DNA from: Strigamia acuminata
Taxonomy: Eukaryota; Arthropoda; Chilopoda; Geophilomorpha; Linotaeniidae
Direction of reading: 5' to 3'
Length of the DNA: 64,000 bases
Assembly: GCA_949358305.1 (NCBI GenBank)
Contig: OX442316.1
Coordinates: forward strand, 18,538,001 to 18,602,000
Position 1 is the first letter of the stretch, and each line of letters opens with the position of its first letter. The notes under the pieces are model-generated. The model saw only the letters and a list, made by a program, of their open reading frames with translations, had not been told where the DNA came from and searched no databases. The translations under genes and the position numbers were made by a program. This document shows, piece by piece, positions 53,141-64,000 of this stretch.

Positions 53141-54588
53141 TGTGACGATGACTACCCGGGATAGGAATTAAGACTAAAAGGACAAGTGAAACTGCAGAGT
53201 GTAGTAAAGTGCAAAGAATGAAGCGTTTATGTTTCTCAAAACATAGAACATTTATTCAAGTCAAAATAAGTTATATAATAACTATGGCCGACAAAATGGC
53301 CAGTAAAATATGTGTGTAACTAACTATACAAACGAGTGGCTCAAAAAGCCCTAATAACGTTAACAGTTGTGTTCAGCCTTGAAATAAGAGTGTGTAAAGT
53401 TCTTATTTCGGGCGTAAAAGGTGTCGTCTGCAATCGGACTGATTGTCGTCTGCTTCGGTTGGTTCTGTGTAACCAAATTATCCGAGGAATGCGGTTGTCT
53501 TTGCTGCATCGTCACAACTTTGGGTGACCATTGGTTTAAATATCTATTCGTAGATATTTACCAATTGGTCTATTTATGATTATCAAAATAACCATAAATA
53601 AAAGTTACTCAAAGTTAGACTTCGAAACTCATGTTAAATTTACGAATAAATCCAAACATGCAAAGGTATGAATTGAGTTATTAAATTACAAATAATCTAA
53701 TAACCAAACATAACTAAAAAAACCTGTATAAATAAAACGATTATGAAAAGACCCTGTCGATTCTGTTGCACCAAAGTACAACCAGCCCAGAATTGAATCA
53801 ATGGCGCTCACGTCAATCCAACACTAGGTTTGACCCTAATGTCTCGGCGGAAAAAGGAATTGAGCACGGCATAAAATGCACGTGCCCCTACAACGGAATG
53901 TTGGCATGTAGTCAGGTAAAGGGTTTGAGCACGGCATTTTACTGCACGTGCCCCTACAACGGAATGTTGGCATGAAGTACGGAAAGGGTTTGAGCACGGA
54001 ATTTAATGCACGTGCCCCTACAACGGAATGTTGGCATGAAGCGAAGCGAAGCGAAGCGTAGAATAAGGGCTCAAGTAGATATCAAACAGAAACAAAAACA
54101 AGAGCGAGCTATTTCCGGTTTACACTGGAATATATGCTCAGTAGAAACAATGAGTTGACCATTGCTCCAATAGGAACACTGGTCACTCAAAACTGTCCAA
54201 TCCTAGTAAATAGGAAGTGGATACAGGGGACACAGTCTTCTACAAAGTCTGTCCCAGGAAGTGGATACGGAGGACACATTTGCAATTAAGGCTATTGTCT
54301 TAATTCAAAGTGTATCTTCAAACACTGTGGGTGGTGAGGGGTGACTTAATCCTTTTGCCCAGGTGTTGTTATAATTTGTCCAAATCATAACACAACTGGA
54401 GGAATAAAGACTCAACTATATCATACTAGTATGATATAATATCTAAGGATACCGTGGATTTATATAAAACCTTTAATTTTATATAAATATCACATAAATA
54501 ACATGTATATTCGAATTTCCCGCCGAAATGGGAAATAGCGCCATCTATCGGTGAACTTGGGACTAAATATGACGTCATGACCGTCACA
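53141..54588 (-). repeat. Element 2 LTR, 5' copy
   Basis: 1,448 bp, the same length as the other copy with a constant 9,078-bp offset; I saw no difference on reading. It contains the same 65-bp units (from 53860) and palindrome (54418-54437). Confidence 0.95.
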
Positions 54589-55260
54589 AAGTGACGTTTG
54601 ATTGGTTTACTGGTGTTCTTAATGTCGTGTGTTTGACTGGATTTATCACTCTTTCTTACTGGAAGTCTCGATTTTTATTAGTCCCGAGAGAAAACTCGAA
54701 TTTGCATGTAAAACGAGCTACAAAGTTTATAGTCTCGTGAGAACAGTTCAGCACAAGTTATTTTTTCCATCGTTTTTGTATGTTTTAGCCTTGAGGTCAA
54801 GAAACGAGACTTTTATTTGCTATTGGTTTTGCGTCTCTTCGTCATAAATAAGAAGAGAAAATCCATTTGGGTGGTTAATTACCCCTCTCGGCAAATATTG
54901 GTACCAATTTAGAGAAACCGGAATAATTTATGCTTTTTAATGAGATTTTTCTTATTCACCTCCTGGCGAACTGCTTTTTTGGGCGATAGTTATAGAAATA
55001 AAATTAACGACGACTTACCGAAGATGTTCGTCCTCATCTGGGCCTAACTTAGACCGGAAACAAATTCGTTACGATGCGACTTCTTTAGCCTGGCTATTGT
55101 TATGAAAATTTATAAATAAAAAAAGAACGATATAAAAATTCAAATACTTTAAGCGACAAAAGGAATTTTAATGTGCACGGATTAATGTTTATTTATTTAT
55201 TAATTTATTTACGATTTTTTTATTTCTACAACAGCCAGGCAAAAGGAAGTGCATAAAGGA
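54589..55260. other. Intergenic sequence right of element 2
   Basis: Starts with the AAGT target duplication. No gene is visible. Confidence 0.65.
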
Positions 55261-55276
55261 ACTTTATGGCGTTGTG

Positions 55277-55320
55277 ATTGGTGGGAAGTCACGTGACTGA
55301 TCTGTCTAAAAAATATGGCG
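55277..55320 (+). promoter_or_regulatory. Promoter-like cluster: CCAAT, palindromic E-box, ATGGCG
   Basis: An inverted CCAAT (ATTGG 55277-55281), the 10-bp palindrome GTCACGTGAC (55288-55297) and AATATGGCGC (55313-55322), which resembles YY1/TISU-type start-site motifs, occur within 45 bp. Together they look like a housekeeping promoter pointing right. No transcript evidence is available. Confidence 0.4.
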
Positions 55321-55383
55321 CTCAGTGCTTACGGAAATTATAATTATAGAGGAGCTATTTTAAAATTATCCAAGCCGCTTTGA
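55315..55383 (+). other. Possible upstream ORF of 22 codons
   Basis: An ATG in the ATGGCGCTC context opens a 22-codon frame ending TGA at 55383, inside the putative first leader exon. It may be a uORF or chance. Confidence 0.25.
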
Positions 55384-55776
55384 ATTGCGAGATAGACGAA
55401 GTTTTCCGCTCGATGTGAATTCGGTAAGGATAACTTAATTTCATTGCAAATTGTTCCAGTTACTAAGTGAGTTTCGTGCGGAGAAATCGAGACTAATTAC
55501 GCCGCATACCATCGTCATGGACGCCCAGGAAACTGCAACTATGCAAATTTCATTATTCGTTCCTTCACAAAACAGAAACTTACACTCTGCCAACAATCTT
55601 TTTCAATTTAAACTCGAGAAAATTTAAATTAAATGATCTGTTATTTGGACAATGAATGAGTGTCTAACCAGAGCACGATGCCGCGTATAAAACTTTGCGC
55701 GGCCATTTTGTAGTTGTAAGGAATGCGAATAATTCTCAGATTTCTGTTTTGTTTTATTTTATTTTATTCGTTTCAG

Positions 55777-55846
55777 GCCTCAAGGAGAAATATACTGGCG
55801 TCTGGGTTGATTACATCGATCGAGCGACACCCTGAGATAAGAAAAT
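55777..55846 (+). other. Possible leader exon
   Basis: It lies between a good acceptor (TTCGTTTCAG) and donor (GTGAGT). The putative upstream exon ends at 55423 with GTAAGG. All frames contain stops, so it would be 5' UTR. A further ATG at 56013 followed by a GTGAGT donor at 56047 soon meets a stop when joined to the next acceptor. Confidence 0.3.
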
Positions 55847-56159
55847 GTGAGTTATATTTTTTTCCTAAACAAGGTTTTGATTGATTTCTGATTCATTTAT
55901 CACTAAATACTCGTTGTTACTAGTTCCCCAGAAATGATTGAGGTAAAAGGCAGTCGATGAAGCTCATCTGCGTCAACGTGATCCTGTGATTGATCGATGA
56001 ATTGAATTAAAGATGGGCGAGAATAATGATCTTTTCCACGAAGAAAGTGAGTGTCATCAACTGGCTAAATCACGCATTTATCACTCGTAATTGAAGCTCA
56101 CAGTTCGATTGTTTTATGAAATTTATTTATGAAATTTATTTATTTATTGTTAACAGTTG

Positions 56160-59100
56160 GCAGTTGAATCATTTTCCGTGTGGACCTTCGGATTGGCGGC
56201 TTCTGAAGGAATTCGGCTACGAAACAAACTTACGGTATTTATTTTAGAATTTTTTTTTAAAACAAATCTATAATATTTGATTGCGATTGAAGTTGAAGCT
56301 ATACTTACTCAAAGGGTAACGTTTGTTGTATTATTTATTCTTGTTATTAATTTTGTCGCAAGAATGTGAATTAAAACGTCTGGAAACGAGAAAGCACCTA
56401 AAATATTGGGCGCTTATCTACTTCCGGTCAGAGTAAACACCATCGATTGATCGCCGAACGATCAAGCGCCACTTTAAATCCCTAAATGAAGGTGTTTGCT
56501 GCAAGAACAAGCTTGAGCTGGTTGTTAATGGCACAATAGGGCCGTTGAGTGTGTAAAATCAAGTTGAATAGCGATGGAAAATGGATGACTCATGTTTACA
56601 TTGGACTCGTATTTTTGCTAATTACGGACGTTGAGGACGATGACAAGTGTGTACTGTGCGCATGATAAAAGGGGTGCAATGCACTCACTCGGTGCACTTG
56701 TTTGAGCCGAGCCGAAGCTTTCTCTCTCATATTTGTTTTAATTTTTTGAAATTCTCATTATTCTGAGTTGGGCTCATTACGTATTCATGGCACATTGAAT
56801 GAGATTGGCAATGAAGAGCAGTAATCAAGTGCATGTGCCTCTATGTAATTCTTTCTCTGAAGGCGATACTCGAACAACAGATGCGTGTGATGGAGCTGGT
56901 GATGCCTGCAGCTGATAGCGTCTGCCTGAGGAGTCTTCCTTCGTCTTCGTCTTCGTGCTGCAAAAAATCTGCTTCCTTCTCACCGTTTTTTCTTTGAATG
57001 ATGATGAGTTAGCACGTGTGCTGATCTGTATTGAAAAGTGAAGAAAAGTTAAAAGCATGTGCGTGAATCGTGTATGAAATATCGCAAATGGCGCTTTAAT
57101 ATATTTCTTTTCTTTTTTCTTTTTTTTCTTTTTTTTTTTCTTTTTTTTTTTTGCTGTTTGTTTGTTTGGGCGGAAAAAAATTGATTTGAAGGCAGGAAGG
57201 AAGCGAAGGCAAAAAGTTGGAAACTTGCGAGAAATTTTAAGTAGTTAAATGAGTTATGACTGCTAAAGGATGCGAATATGATTGCCAAATGATGAATAAT
57301 GAAATTTGAAGTATATTTTTTTTACGCGCAAGTGTGCAGTGCAGGTGTAAATAACGTTAGCTGCGTCCATGAAACACGTTTTCGGGGTGAAAAACATTTT
57401 ATTTCGCTGCCTGTTGACACGCAATAATTAACTTCTTTAAATTTTTTTTGTGCGTAAAATAAAAAAAAAATAGTTTTGAAATTATTATTTACTTTTTTTT
57501 TAAATAATGGCAGTCCATCTCGAACGCAGCTAAATAAATCAAACTAGCTGATAGAAAAATGCAATAAATAACGGCGGGTGGCGAGGAAAGAAAAGTGGAT
57601 GCTGTATTGCTCGGAACAGTCGAATGGTTAACACTGGTTGCCTAGCAACTGCACAAAGACCTCGTGTATTTTAAAACCACCGACCTGTTAATTCTCACAG
57701 AAGAATAAACAAGCGACGATTACAATTAGTTGGAATCGTTGGAAAGAAAAGTTGTATGAAAATGAACGGATGAATTAGGAATGGGGAGGTGTTATGAGTT
57801 TAATTGAGCTTAATGAGAAATTTGGCTCACGTTTCTTAACTGAGGCGAGACCAACTATCTCTCGCGTCTCGTCTCGTTTTGTCTCGGCTGATTGGTCCTT
57901 TCTTTGTTTGTTTTCTTTTCTCCAGAGCTGCTAAAGATGAAGAAACGAAAATGATTAAAGAGTCGGACTTGTCTGAGATCAGTTTTAACGAAACGTGTGG
58001 CAAATAGCTAATTAAAATGCTGTTGTAGGTTGTTGAAGCACTTTCCATTTTAAGAAATACTCCGTAATAATTATTATTATTTGCTATTCTGGTCAGAACA
58101 AGAGCACCAATTACGCAACTGAAAATTGCACGAGTTGGTTGTGCATCTTAAGTTGTAGAAAAAGTGAATTTGAGTTTGAAAAGACGAATTAGTAGTATTG
58201 TGGAGTGTACATTAAGCGTCTTAACTTAAAATTAGTCGTCCTAATTAACTTTTCGCTGGTACGTTGTAATTCCAACCATGTTATTCTTGTAGTTGTTGTA
58301 GTTCTTTCAATTAAGGACGTGCTGAATCATTGGACCAACGTCGCATGAGTGTGTGGATCAATGAGATGACGGATTACCTGCCGTCATCTATTTTTTATTG
58401 TTGTTATCCCACTGTTTACGTGCAAGAATTGTTTTGCTGCATATAAAGCTGTGCATTAATAGAAAATATATCGGGCTTGTTTAACATTAGTCCAAAGTAG
58501 GTTCATCAATTTGACGGTGCAATACACGGAAGTGTTTGTAACAATTATTGTGTCAAGTATTTATTTTCAATTGTCTCGTTTTGTTTAGCGAGAATTAGCA
58601 CGTTTCGAATTTGACTTGTAATGCTGGCAGAAGACGGCGTCGAATTTCAAAAACAAACAAATGAAATTTACTGAAAAGCAAATTCTGGCTGAATAAAAAG
58701 AGAAGAGACAATTGACAATAAATGCTTGGCACAATAATTTTTATACTATCAACTTGATGAACCTACTTGGTATTGTTGAAGATTGCTATTACGATGTAAA
58801 AGAAGCAGCCATTCTTGTTACGGAATTAACATAACTGAATTTATTAACAAAAATTAACATAGAGGGCGCTGGACGCAAGTGCGTCATACACATTAACATA
58901 AGGTCAAGATTTGACCAATGGAGTTACACACTCCACTTGGGACATGTGGTAAACAAGACCCGTATATTTATAGCCAAGATATTAATGCGTTTTCTACATA
59001 AACAATGGGTGAACAACAACAACGTCCAAAGTTTAAAACGTGCCACGCAGCCTCAAGGTTGAGTGAAATCTAAAACTGCAAGAGTGAATCGTTTCCTTAA

Positions 59101-59300
59101 GCTAATAACAATAATCTCGACTTGGAAATTAATTAACAGCTTAAACACCAAGACATTTGGTTAATATTAACTTATTATCCTGCAGCGTGTATTTGGGAGT
59201 GGCAATTATTCATTAACTTACTTGTAAGTTGAAACGCACTACTGTCTTGTTGCCAAAATCAAACTGAAACAAGCGATTGTATGTGTAATGCATGTAAGAA
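56160..59300. other. Non-coding AT-rich sequence
   Basis: No gene supported on either strand. It includes a pyrimidine run at 57104-57152. It may be the first intron of a + strand gene beginning near 55.3 kb. Confidence 0.55.
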
Positions 59301-59308
59301 TTACATCT

Positions 59309-59607
59309 TAGACTTCTAAACCCCTTTTACAAGTTTTTTTCTATACATCTGTCCGTCTAAATTGATGAATAATTTTTTTTTTCAAATGTCATTTCCGGTA
59401 CCAGTTTGTAAAACCAGTTTATTTTTTATTTTTTTTTAAACCGAAAGTCGGAGAAATACGAAAATTTCTTAGGCACCTACTGAAGGTATGCTGAGTTCAT
59501 TGCAGTTGCCCGTTTGGCTCTAGCTGCTTTCGTTTTGGAGAAGTTGATGCGGACAGATGGACAGAATCGTTTTATTAGACTTTCTAAACATAAGGTTTAG
59601 AAGTCTA
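59309..59607. mobile_element. MITE-like inverted-repeat element, about 295 bp
   Basis: GACTTCTAAACC (59311-59322) and its exact inverse GGTTTAGAAGTC (59594-59605) are each flanked by TA. Inside, CATCTGTCCG also recurs inverted (near 59346 and 59548). TA target sites and terminal inverted repeats suggest a Tc1/mariner-type non-autonomous element. No coding capacity. Confidence 0.5.
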
Positions 59608-61229
59608 AAATCTTTGTCTGCAAAAACACGTGCAACAAATACACGATTTTTAGACGGCATTATTCACTCGTGTACAATTAAACAATTTCCGATTTGGTGT
59701 TTTCATGCAAAAACTGAGTTTAGTGTTTGAATTTGGCATCAAGACACCGGGCACAGACTTTACGAGGGGATCTCTTCTGGTGGGCTGGCCCTTTCTAGTA
59801 TAAGCTTCCCTCACTAGGTGAGTGTTCTAGGAACCTATCTGCACCAGTCTGGAGTTGTTGTGAGATGCTGCATTCAAGTTCAGTGAATATTTTTGGAGGC
59901 TGTCAAAGCGCTTTGGCGATTTTGTAATGACTGAGTTAAGTTACATGCACAGTGCGCAGCAGTGAAATTTTGTTTCCTTACGCAGTGTCTCGTAACAACA
60001 GTTCTAGGAACCCCCATCCGCATCACCTGCTGGTGCAGTGGTGCAGAAGAGAATTTCGGTTATTTGTGGGTACCCTCTAGAATGTGATGCGAACCTGCAT
60101 TGTGCGTGATGCACTAAAATTTCTCGCGACCCTGCTTGGGGTTGGGAATCCCAGCTGTCCGTACTTACCAACACAGGTAGACTATAGGAGTTAGTCGTTT
60201 GTTTTGAGATTTTATTTATGAATTACGAGATAAGGTAGTTGTGTGCCGCAGGATGTTGAATCTGTGTTGGCGGTTTAAAGCTGGGAACACGTTCAGTGCG
60301 AAAAGCATTAGCAAGTGCTTAAAAAATTCACATAAATAAGAAGATTGCCTTAAACTAAATTGGAATCTGGATGCTGCAGCTAATGCTTGTGCAAACAGGT
60401 GTAGAAAATTGGATAAGTGGGAGAAATAGGCCCGTAAGGTGTCCCATCATTCAGTGGAGGCTTATTGACTTGCGTTGAGGGAGTAAATAAGGGCTCGTCA
60501 AGTTCATCTCCACATTTTGACTGGCGGGGAAATCACAGCAACGTGTGGACAATGTATTTATCTAATCTAACTAAGTCGTGAGTTTTGTTGTTGTTTTAAG
60601 TGGGCGTTGGACATTTCGAAGACGATATTTCACAAGTTTTAGCAGCTTATTTTTAATAAAATGATTAAGATTCGGTTGCGGTGAGATGTCACTTGACTGA
60701 CTGATGTAAATTCTATTTCTTCTAACGAGATATTGTAGCGGTGAGAAGTGGTCAAATGAAATGGTTTTAAAATGGTCGGGGTTAGTTAGATTGGGTGGAT
60801 TGGCAGGTTTTGCAGAGCAATTAGGTCGCGCGAAGTTGATTAAAAAATTATGAAATAAATGATGTTGGCCCACCCGGGACGAGGGATGATAAAGGAAATG
60901 GTGGCACGGCAGCCACATGACATTATTGCATTCATTTGGCAAAGTCATTATGGAGCATTAAGGTCTTTGTTTGTGAACGAGGGAGGAGCTGACCGCAGTC
61001 GCTTGGCTTGCTCATATACATTGTATGGAAGAAAGTGAAGTCGATCCGGCAGAAGCTGCATAATTAGACGGAAAGCGTTGTGGCGAAGGGGGCAGACTCA
61101 ACAAGCCGTCATTGTGCTGCACACAAAAGCCCGACGCCTTCGAGGTATTCATTATGGAAACAAACGGATGTTGTCGTGCAACTGTAACGAGCACCTAAAT
61201 ACCCAAAAGTTTGGTCTCATAAAATGTAA

Positions 61230-61260
<31 letters not shown>

Positions 61261-64000
61261 AATTTATTATTTTTATTATTTTTTATTTTCTTTTATTTAT
61301 TTTTAGTGACAGAGGAGGGTAAGAGAAACATGAAGTTGAGTAGACAATTACACGAGCAAATGTGAATGGAGATAAAACGAAGGGCAGCATCGTGATGTTG
61401 CAACGAAGCCATCAACGTCACTGACAAAGCAAATAAAACGGCAACCAGGGAGCCACCATTTTCAGGTTTGAACTTATCTTTTGTTTCATTTTTTTTCTTC
61501 TTCTTGCTTCGGAAATCTCCCATCTTGAGTGACGCTCACTAGTTTCCGGATTGAGTTTCGTGAGTTTGTGCCCCCAATACAGACGAACTGCACTGCGGGA
61601 AGGGAATGAAAATGTGCAAGAATTATTTATCGAACAAAACGTTAAATATTTATACGGAATTGACGCTTGGTCGATTTGAAATTTCCAACTGTTCACCTAT
61701 CTAATGCTGGTAGTAAATATAAATAGAATTTCGAAATGACAGACACTTTTCAAATGCACCGTTTAGTGGCAAATAGCAACAAATGAGAGTATTATTGATC
61801 AAATTCATGACAGTCGTCGCAAGGAATTGACGATTGGCGGTCAGGTACGATACTAATTAGCCCGTCGAGTCAAAGCTCGCAAATGTCATAGGGCTTAATT
61901 TATGAGTTGGGAGAAACATGTCTTTGCAATTTGGCAACTGCTTTAATCTTGTAATGGGAACAGGAGTTAACGGGATCTGACTCGTTAGGGTCATTATCAT
62001 ACAAGAGGTAGTGGAGCGACTTTTGAATAGAGGTTGGGGAAAAGGTCAAAGATGATTTGTGCAGCCAACTTATCAAATCACTCATTCTCTAGCGGGCGTT
62101 ATTGGCTTTGATTATGAATAATTAGCACTAATTAACCGCGAACCAAAAGGCGTGTCAAACATTAAAGTTCTTGTGGATGAAATTTTGATGAAAATGAAGA
62201 CGAGATGTTTGCCGCTCCTCTTCAAGTTGTTGAATAAATAACACACGTTTGGTTTTTATGCTTTCTACTTTTTATTTTTTATATCCGTGAGCAGAAAATC
62301 TTGAAAGTTTCCATTTTTTGTCCGTCTTAAAGGCGAATTGTAGCGTGAAGAAGGCGTTGGTAGCAGTTGCAGTAGCAGTTGGTGGGCCGGATGATAGGTT
62401 GGAGTGTAAATTTAGTTAAGTCTAAAAGTGAGACGAAATTGAGCAGTAAAGAAAAGTTCTCTGCTCGCGACGGTGTGTTGTGGGGGGAGCCCGAGTTAAC
62501 TGATCTGGTGGGAAATTACCGCATTTTGCTCGTTTGAATGCAATCGAGCGGTTGGGAGACCGATCTAATCTTTACTGCGCTCCTATAGCGCCACTTTGTG
62601 TAATAAGTGCTTGTTGGGCTTAAAGTATTTTCTCATCAAGCAGCGGCATTCTTGGGGGAATAGTTTTAAATGGAAGTTTCTCGATGAGATCAACTCAAAG
62701 GCCACGCTCACAAAAGTTCAAGTGTTGACTCGAATCGATACGTGTCGAAGAAACGTGAAAGGATTGTGGGAACAAGATGATTACCCGCCCTCCCTCGCTC
62801 GGGCTAATCTGACTAAGAGGACGTTGGCCAAAACTTAGAAGAAGCGAGCCCCCATGGAATACTAATATCAACTAATATTCAAATGAATGCATGTTTGAAT
62901 TGGATTTTTATTTTCTTTTTTATTCGGCTTGAAATAATTGTAAGGTTTGCTGCTTTTCGCATGCCCGCCTTCGCTTGTTTGCTATCTGTCGGGAACAGCT
63001 GCTGCCACCCGTAGCTGACTCGCACCCTTTATCGCTTTCTCACGAGACTTTTGCACCAATCTCTTGATTGAGTTTGGAGAGAGAGGGAGGGAGAGAGATT
63101 TTCATACTGTAGTCAAGAGACGAGATAGATATGTGATGCAAGTCGAGACCGAGACCCGATTGTTACGCCTTGTAAAAAGCCTCGCTTGAAATTAGATTAG
63201 TATTGCAGTATTGGGTGGAAATCGATTTAGGGGGGTTGTTATGATGAACTCGTTGAAATATGTAAAAGGGAAATGATGTTGGGGGAGTTTATTTCATCGT
63301 TATCATTTTAATTAAGGAAAGATTATTTATACGGTGGGGATTTTCTTCTTTTTTTTCTTTTGAGTGGAAATAATGACTTTGTTATTATTGATATATTAGC
63401 GAGCGAAGATTAAATCCATAAATTGTGGAATTTTAGTGAGAGAGTCGTAACTCGTAATCTTCTTTGGTTTTTTTAAAAAAGAAAATGGAGTGGGGTTTCT
63501 AAATTTCGAAAGAAACTCATAAATACACATAAAATAGTGGGCGAGAAAAATTAAAAGTAAATTAGGTATTCTTGTTATTAATTATAGATCTTTGGGAAAA
63601 TGAGGTCAGGTTGATGATGATAATTGTTGCCGATGCACGAAGCAATTGCAAAATAACATCATAACGTATTGTAACATTTATTGCGCGCAGAGTGCATTAT
63701 GTCATAATTTTCCAATGGTTTATTCTGGGTGATGCCAAGACCAATAAAGCCGTTAATAAAAGTTTGTACACGTAACCATGTAGTTAGTAAATCAAAAGAG
63801 TTGACTCGAATCTAGACAAAGCTGTTGTTGAGACTTCACTTGGGAAATGGACATTTCGGGCCAGCTTTGGTTTCATTTGTTTCTTATTGGATTCTAGAAT
63901 TGCAATCTTATTAATCCACTTGAATCTTGTTATACTTTAATGGAAATTAAAACTTCAACATCCAATTAGGACATTTGAATACCGGTAATTAAATAAAATT
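59608..64000. other. Non-coding right end of the window
   Basis: No supportable gene. A GC-richer block at about 59750-60200 holds two copies of GTTCTAGGAACC (59827 and 60001) and may be an old repeat. An (AAAT)n repeat lies at 61229-61262. Confidence 0.55.
61229..61262 (+). repeat. (AAAT)n microsatellite
   Basis: About eight tandem AAAT units. Confidence 0.85.

Larger units (their letters stand above)
44063..54588 (-). mobile_element. Retrotransposon 2: full-length Ty3/Gypsy-type LTR element, 10.5 kb
   Basis: Two 1,448-bp LTRs (TGTGAC...GTCACA) flanked by the target duplication AAGT (44059-44062 and 54589-54592). On the - strand the order is LTR, primer site, gag, pol, polypurine tract, LTR. 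Pol has PR-RT-RNaseH-IN order. The frames are open, the gag/pol junction has an intact frameshift signal, and the LTR copies look the same, so the insertion appears recent and possibly active. It is not closely similar to element 1 and differs in primer tRNA and gag type. Confidence 0.95.

Noticed and set aside
56013-56046. ATG followed by a splice donor, as first coding exon of a new gene
   Set aside because: Joining to the next acceptor at 56157 gives a stop after three codons.
58816-59997. Solo LTR suggested by TGTTACG...CGTAACA ends
   Set aside because: No target-site duplication and no similarity to the LTRs in this window; the ends could be coincidence.
60160-60180. GTACTTACCAACACAGG as a U1 snRNA start
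   Set aside because: The resemblance is limited to ACTTACC; no U1 body follows.
1-64000. Bacterial features (operons, CRISPR, riboswitches)
   Set aside because: The spliced receptor gene, LTR elements and microsatellites show this is eukaryotic DNA; no such features were seen.

Overview
This window is eukaryotic DNA, most likely arthropod. It is AT-rich, full of microsatellites and split by GT-AG introns. It carries one large host gene on the + strand and two intact-looking Ty3/Gypsy-type LTR retrotransposons on the - strand. I cannot place the species more closely.

Host gene (3013..42378, +). Thirty-five coding exons with consistent phases encode the extracellular, transmembrane and cytoplasmic parts of a Dscam-family neuronal cell-adhesion receptor: Ig2-Ig9, FN3 1-4, Ig10, FN3 5-6, one transmembrane helix and a tail of about 270 residues ending at a TGA, followed by an AATAAA. 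Ig1 and the signal peptide lie to the left of the window. All exons together give about 1,900 codons. Two homologous, phase-matched exons both encode a whole Ig7 domain. This matches the 10A/10B mutually exclusive pair known from insect Dscam2, so I call the gene Dscam2-like. Ig2 and Ig3, which have arrays of alternative half-exons in fly Dscam1, have single copies here.

Element 1 (5350..19877, -, 14.5 kb) sits in the Ig2/Ig3 intron, only 44 bp from the Ig3 splice acceptor. It has 672-bp LTRs, an ATAT target duplication, gag, a small middle frame, a 1,881-residue pol with a very long Pro/Lys-rich linker, and a third ORF in the env position. The third ORF encodes a protein with a DnaJ-like CxxCxGxG zinc motif and a coiled coil, not a recognisable envelope. 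The element is strongly enriched in the palindrome TTGCGCAA. It is the best candidate here for something undescribed.

Element 2 (44063..54588, -, 10.5 kb) lies downstream of the host gene. It has 1,448-bp LTRs, an AAGT target duplication, a tRNA-Gln-type primer site, a gag with a CCHC knuckle and a pol. Gag and pol are joined by a textbook -1 frameshift signal: A_AAA_AAC, a 7-nt spacer and a 9-bp perfect stem.

Right flank (54589..64000). No protein gene can be supported. A promoter-like cluster (CCAAT, GTCACGTGAC, ATGGCG) at about 55.3 kb followed by possible spliced leader exons may be the 5' end of a + strand gene beyond the window. A MITE-like inverted repeat lies at 59.3-59.6 kb.
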